A stretch of DNA of 62,000 nt from Cristatella mucedo (taxonomy: Eukaryota > Bryozoa > Phylactolaemata > Cristatellidae). The stretch lies in the NCBI GenBank assembly GCA_009760855.2, contig WPIO01000050.1:707501-769500 (forward strand), given 5' to 3'. Numbering within the stretch: the stretch's first letter is position 1; each line of letters starts with the position of its first letter. A program made the position numbers and the translations under genes. Below, piece after piece: positions 59,150-62,000 of the stretch. Under the pieces are notes generated by a model that saw only the letters and a list, made by a program, of their open reading frames with translations, was not told the DNA's origin and did not search any database.

Positions 59150-59640
59150 CATGATTAAATGCCTGCTAGGAACGCATCCAGTTTGCAGTCGCTGCAAGAC
59201 GTTCCAAAGGCTTAAACTGCGAATGCAACTGGGTAGCGTCAGCATAGAAGTGATTGCACATCCAATGAGCCCGAATCTATTTTACAGCGGGCTCCGCATA
59301 ACTGGTCAACAGCAACGGACCGAGAACGGACTCTTGTGAGATTCCTAAAGTAAATGGTCTGGTGGATGCGACTTGAGCAACACGCAACACGGATTGAACG
59401 CGATCGGACTAGTACCATGAATGGATTACGAATTTAAATCACACCAGTACTCCGTGATCCGGACCGATCTTCATTCTCAATAGTTCAAGAAAGATAGTGC
59501 GATCGTTATGGTCAAACACAGATGATAGATCAAGCAGGGCCAAAAGCACAAAGAATTCGCTTCATATTAGTCGCTTGGGTTATCAGACGGAGGAGAGCAG
59601 TTTCAATGGAGTGGTGTCGGTTGAGTCCTGACTAAAGCTT
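59150..59640 (-). mobile_element. LINE RT remnant, family F
   Basis: The minus strand reads LLALLDLSSVFDHNDRTIFL near 59,500-59,560, the RT motif normally seen as LDLSAAFDTVDH. It is followed toward lower coordinates by a stop-rich RT region ending near a counterpart of TQLH / GC-rich words. Diverged, with no tail. Confidence 0.65.
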
Positions 59641-59649
59641 TCGACAGTG

Positions 59650-59930
59650 CTTGTACAGGCTCCTAAAGCCCAGAACTCACTCCGATTTACGTCGCGACAC
59701 CTCTGTAATAAAAATATTTAAACAGAAGCTCAAATAGACCTTTTCTACACACCATTAGCTAGGATCACGTGAATTCCGTTCTTACTCTTCGTGTGTTTAC
59801 ACTTACTGACACTTTGCATGTTAACACTAGCCAAAGCCAATTGACATACGTCCTGTGTGGTATCTGTAGATTTCCCTGAGTTAGATTACGTTCTCTGAGG
59901 TCTCTATGCAAATATGTTGCTATTTAAACC
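59650..59930 (+). mobile_element. LINE 3' end fragment
   Basis: AGGCTCCTAAAGCCCAGAAC, ACTTACTGACACTTTGCATG and GTTCTCTGAGGTCTCTATGC are diverged forms of the RT end, the 3' UTR and the tail of family A-like LINEs. Confidence 0.65.
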
Positions 59931-60243
59931 ATTTTACCTTGTAGAACTGACACAAAATCTTGATTTCCTTTTCTAAATTGGCCATTCACAAGACATAGGT
60001 GTCAGGGTCAAGGCAATGTTTGCCCAATTTCAGTCTTGTAGCTGTGGAAAACTTCCGAACTGCTTTAATAAAGATACTAAGTTGCGCAAGCATCTGTGAT
60101 TTACCTTCTCAAATTTCCTAAATCACAACTAGATCTTTCTGCCCATTCAATAAATTTCGAAATTGCCGCCTGCTCTCCAAATGGAGCCTCAAATTGAAGC
60201 TCCCCTCTCTTCTGGCCAATAGATTGCTACCGTCGCTTAGATC

Positions 60244-60284
60244 AAGCCTACCTCTCTAGCCTCGGAGGCTTGAGAGGTAGGCTT
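60244..60284. other. Near-perfect hairpin, 13-bp arms
   Basis: AAGCCTACCTCTC (60,244-60,256) and GAGAGGTAGGCTT (60,272-60,284) are exact inverse complements. The 15 bases between them contain AGCCT and AGGCT, which pair again, so almost the whole 41-bp element can fold. Confidence 0.92.
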
Positions 60285-61361
60285 CCTTTAGTTTGCTCGA
60301 GAGTCATCCGCACCTAGTCGTCCAATCACGTCACCTTTCCTCGTGCTACGCTGAATTCTCTTGGTGATCAGGCCTTTGCTTTGTTTGCAATACAAGTTTG
60401 AATTCTCATCTAGCTACGGGCGCCACGTATAATCGTGAAGATTCGTCTAAGTCTCACCTAAAGATGGATTCGCCATGCTGAGCTTTCGCCACGTGACCCT
60501 ATGAACTTGTCTTTGTCGTTCCGCTGTGGCTTGCATACTTACCTCAGCTTTACTTTTTTTGGAGCTGCTGATTTAGCTACGAACGAGCCCAGTTTTATGA
60601 TCTACACGAGCGGCTTACTTTTTCCATTTTTAGACTATCCGAGTAATCAGGTAATAGGGCTCAAAAGTTGCTCGCGTCTATCCCAATCCACTAACTCTAC
60701 TTCCGGAGTCACGGCTGCTTTGCAGACGCGATGACGACGCTGAGGATTGTCGCTAGCCGCTTGTCGCACGAAGGCGGACACTGCAGAAGTGCTTGAAATC
60801 TTGTCGCAAGACTGCTGAAGCCTGCACACGGAGCACTTCAAGGAAGTGACTGTTCACGAACACTTCACGAAGGCGGACACTGCGGAGGCGCTTGCGATTT
60901 TCTTACCCCAGGAATGCAACGGCGAAAGCGTTCGTCATCGCGAATTAATTCAAACTAGGACGTTTGTACTTTGTCTGCCTTTCTCTGTCTCACTCTCTGC
61001 CTTTCTCTGTTTCTCTAGATGGCTGTCCATCTTTAGTGTGGTTAACCCTTGGTTGCGGTTAATCTTGCAGCGAGCTATGATGCGTCTGGATAGAGAGAAG
61101 GCTCTCGTGATGTGCTCTGCAGACTACTCATGGTTATCGCCTAGTTCTGCTGAGCATAGATAGAGCAGAAACTGCCTTAAAACACACCGCGAACCACATC
61201 TATCTGCAGCAGTCGTAATGTTCAAGCGGGCCGCACTTCGTTGCTTAAAGGACGAAAAGAGCTCGATTCGCATTTCATTGGCATGAACGTTGGAATGGAA
61301 CGATTGGACGATCACTTCGACTGTCTGTCTGTGCTCACCTCGATTGCAGCGTCAATAGCGG

Positions 61362-61389
61362 CTAGCTAAAGCGAACTAGCTAAAGCGAA
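61362..61389. repeat. Perfect 14-bp tandem duplication
   Basis: CTAGCTAAAGCGAA occurs twice without a gap. Confidence 0.95.
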
Positions 61390-61390
61390 C

Positions 61391-61433
61391 GCAGCTACGC
61401 CGGCCGGCGCAGCTACGCAGCCGGCGTAGCTGC
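61391..61433. other. Hairpin with 14-bp perfect arms
   Basis: GCAGCTACGCCGGC (61,391-61,404) and GCCGGCGTAGCTGC (61,420-61,433) are exact inverse complements with a 15-base loop. The loop itself contains GCAGCTACG, a direct copy of part of the first arm. Confidence 0.93.
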
Positions 61434-61471
61434 ATCACCAATATGCAATCTGCATTATACACTGTCTTCTT

Positions 61472-61652
61472 AAAAAAAAAAAAATCCTAGCTGATTAAAC
61501 AGCCTCTTTTTGTATAGCGACAGAAGAGCCTTTACGGCTATCACCACCGCTTGCAGTGGCGATAAAGAATCGCCCACCACAGGAATCGAACCCACGACCT
61601 TGGGACCGAGGTCGTGAAAGCAACCGCCTTACCTAGTGTGCCATCACGGCTC
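61472..61652 (-). mobile_element. tRNA-derived SINE type 1, copy 7
   Basis: Complete copy with a poly(A)-like tail on its left. Box B (reversed) is at 61,582-61,592 and the box A region at 61,632-61,643. Little divergence from copies 3 and 5 suggests a fairly recent insertion. Confidence 0.93.
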
Positions 61653-61889
61653 ACCAATTCTTAGCAGCTTGAGGCCATCGGAGACACAACCGATGGCGTG
61701 GGCCAACTTAGACCGCGAAACAGCGACGCGGGCTTAATTATCCCGACTATAACTGATAATAACTATTCGCGGCTCATAGTTTTGAACGTGAGTCCGTGAG
61801 TGAGTCGGTAAACTAACGCGGCTGACGTGACGATTTTGAAATAAATTTCCCCAATCTTTAGCGCATTCACTCAAGTTAGGCAGCACTTC

Positions 61890-62000
61890 ACCTATTTAAG
61901 GCCGGTGCAAGAGAGTGAGTGAACCTAAAAATGTACGAGTGACCTTGAAGCTTGATGCGGATAAACTGCTCAATTGCGGTTCCCTATGGTCCACGAAGAC
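61890..62000 (-). mobile_element. LINE family A fragment, cut by window edge
   Basis: GAGTGAACCTAAAAATGTAC and ACCTTGAAGCTTGATGCGG align with the RT C-terminal region at 44,462-44,540 (GACCTGAAAGTGAGCGAC, ACCTTGAAGTCTAT). It continues beyond the end of the window. Confidence 0.55.

Larger units (their letters stand above)
59931..61471. other. No gene recognised; two hairpins and small duplications
   Basis: Short frames exist (for example plus strand 60,501-60,734 and 60,846-61,163) but none carries a motif I know. CACGAAGGCGGACACTGC occurs at 60,767 and again at 60,866, which gives a partial 99-bp duplication. See the hairpins listed separately. Confidence 0.45.

Noticed and set aside
61560-61652. 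Functional tRNA gene
   Set aside because: Box A and box B are present, but the sequence recurs seven times with the same non-tRNA body and tail and cannot form a regular acceptor stem. It is a SINE head.

Overview
This window is eukaryotic, animal-like, repeat-dominated DNA. There is no bacterial gene organisation, no rRNA and no intact cellular gene. I see decayed L2/CR1-type LINEs, two families of tRNA-derived SINEs, a hAT-type MITE, a diverged satellite of about 165 bp, 20-bp minisatellites and very long purine-rich microsatellites. This mix suggests an invertebrate metazoan, but nothing in the sequence fixes the lineage.

The main structure is a large composite repeat unit, present in the same orientation at least five times: U1 (1-3,540, cut by the window edge), U2 (8,270-11,290, internally deleted), U3 (27,630-35,220), U4 (39,060-41,440, partial) and U5 (48,620-56,450). 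A sixth scrap lies at 24,680-25,250. The fullest order, left to right in U5 and U3, is: a 20-bp minisatellite; a CCAAT-containing GC-rich block; GC-rich islands with exon-like segments on the minus strand; AT-rich conserved spacer; a long microsatellite whose motif differs in every copy; and a conserved end block. In U2, U3 and U5 this is followed by a minus-strand LINE remnant (family C), and in U3 and U5 also by a second RT remnant (family D).

The segments between units are filled as follows. 3.6-8.2 kb: LINE family A copies with nested insertions. 14.1-17.5 and 19.4-21.5 kb: the ~165-bp satellite in opposite orientations. 21.5-27.6 kb: a pile-up of LINEs and SINEs around a minisatellite. 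41.5-43.97 kb: more satellite, carrying a hAT MITE with a perfect 8-bp target duplication. 43.98-48.6 kb: two LINE A copies facing each other around inverted satellite. 58.7-62 kb: sparse LINE and SINE pieces and two hairpins.

The best candidate for something undescribed is the composite unit. Its GC-rich islands contain a minus-strand segment (about 30.9-31.2, 39.4-39.7 and 51.3-51.5 kb) whose three copies differ mainly at codon third positions and by indels of whole codons, around the shared motif SCSLAEHEVARS. That is a coding signature of an unrecognised protein or old gene family, although at least two of the copies look broken. I do not recognise the protein. All calls were made by reading and aligning by eye; no database search was possible.
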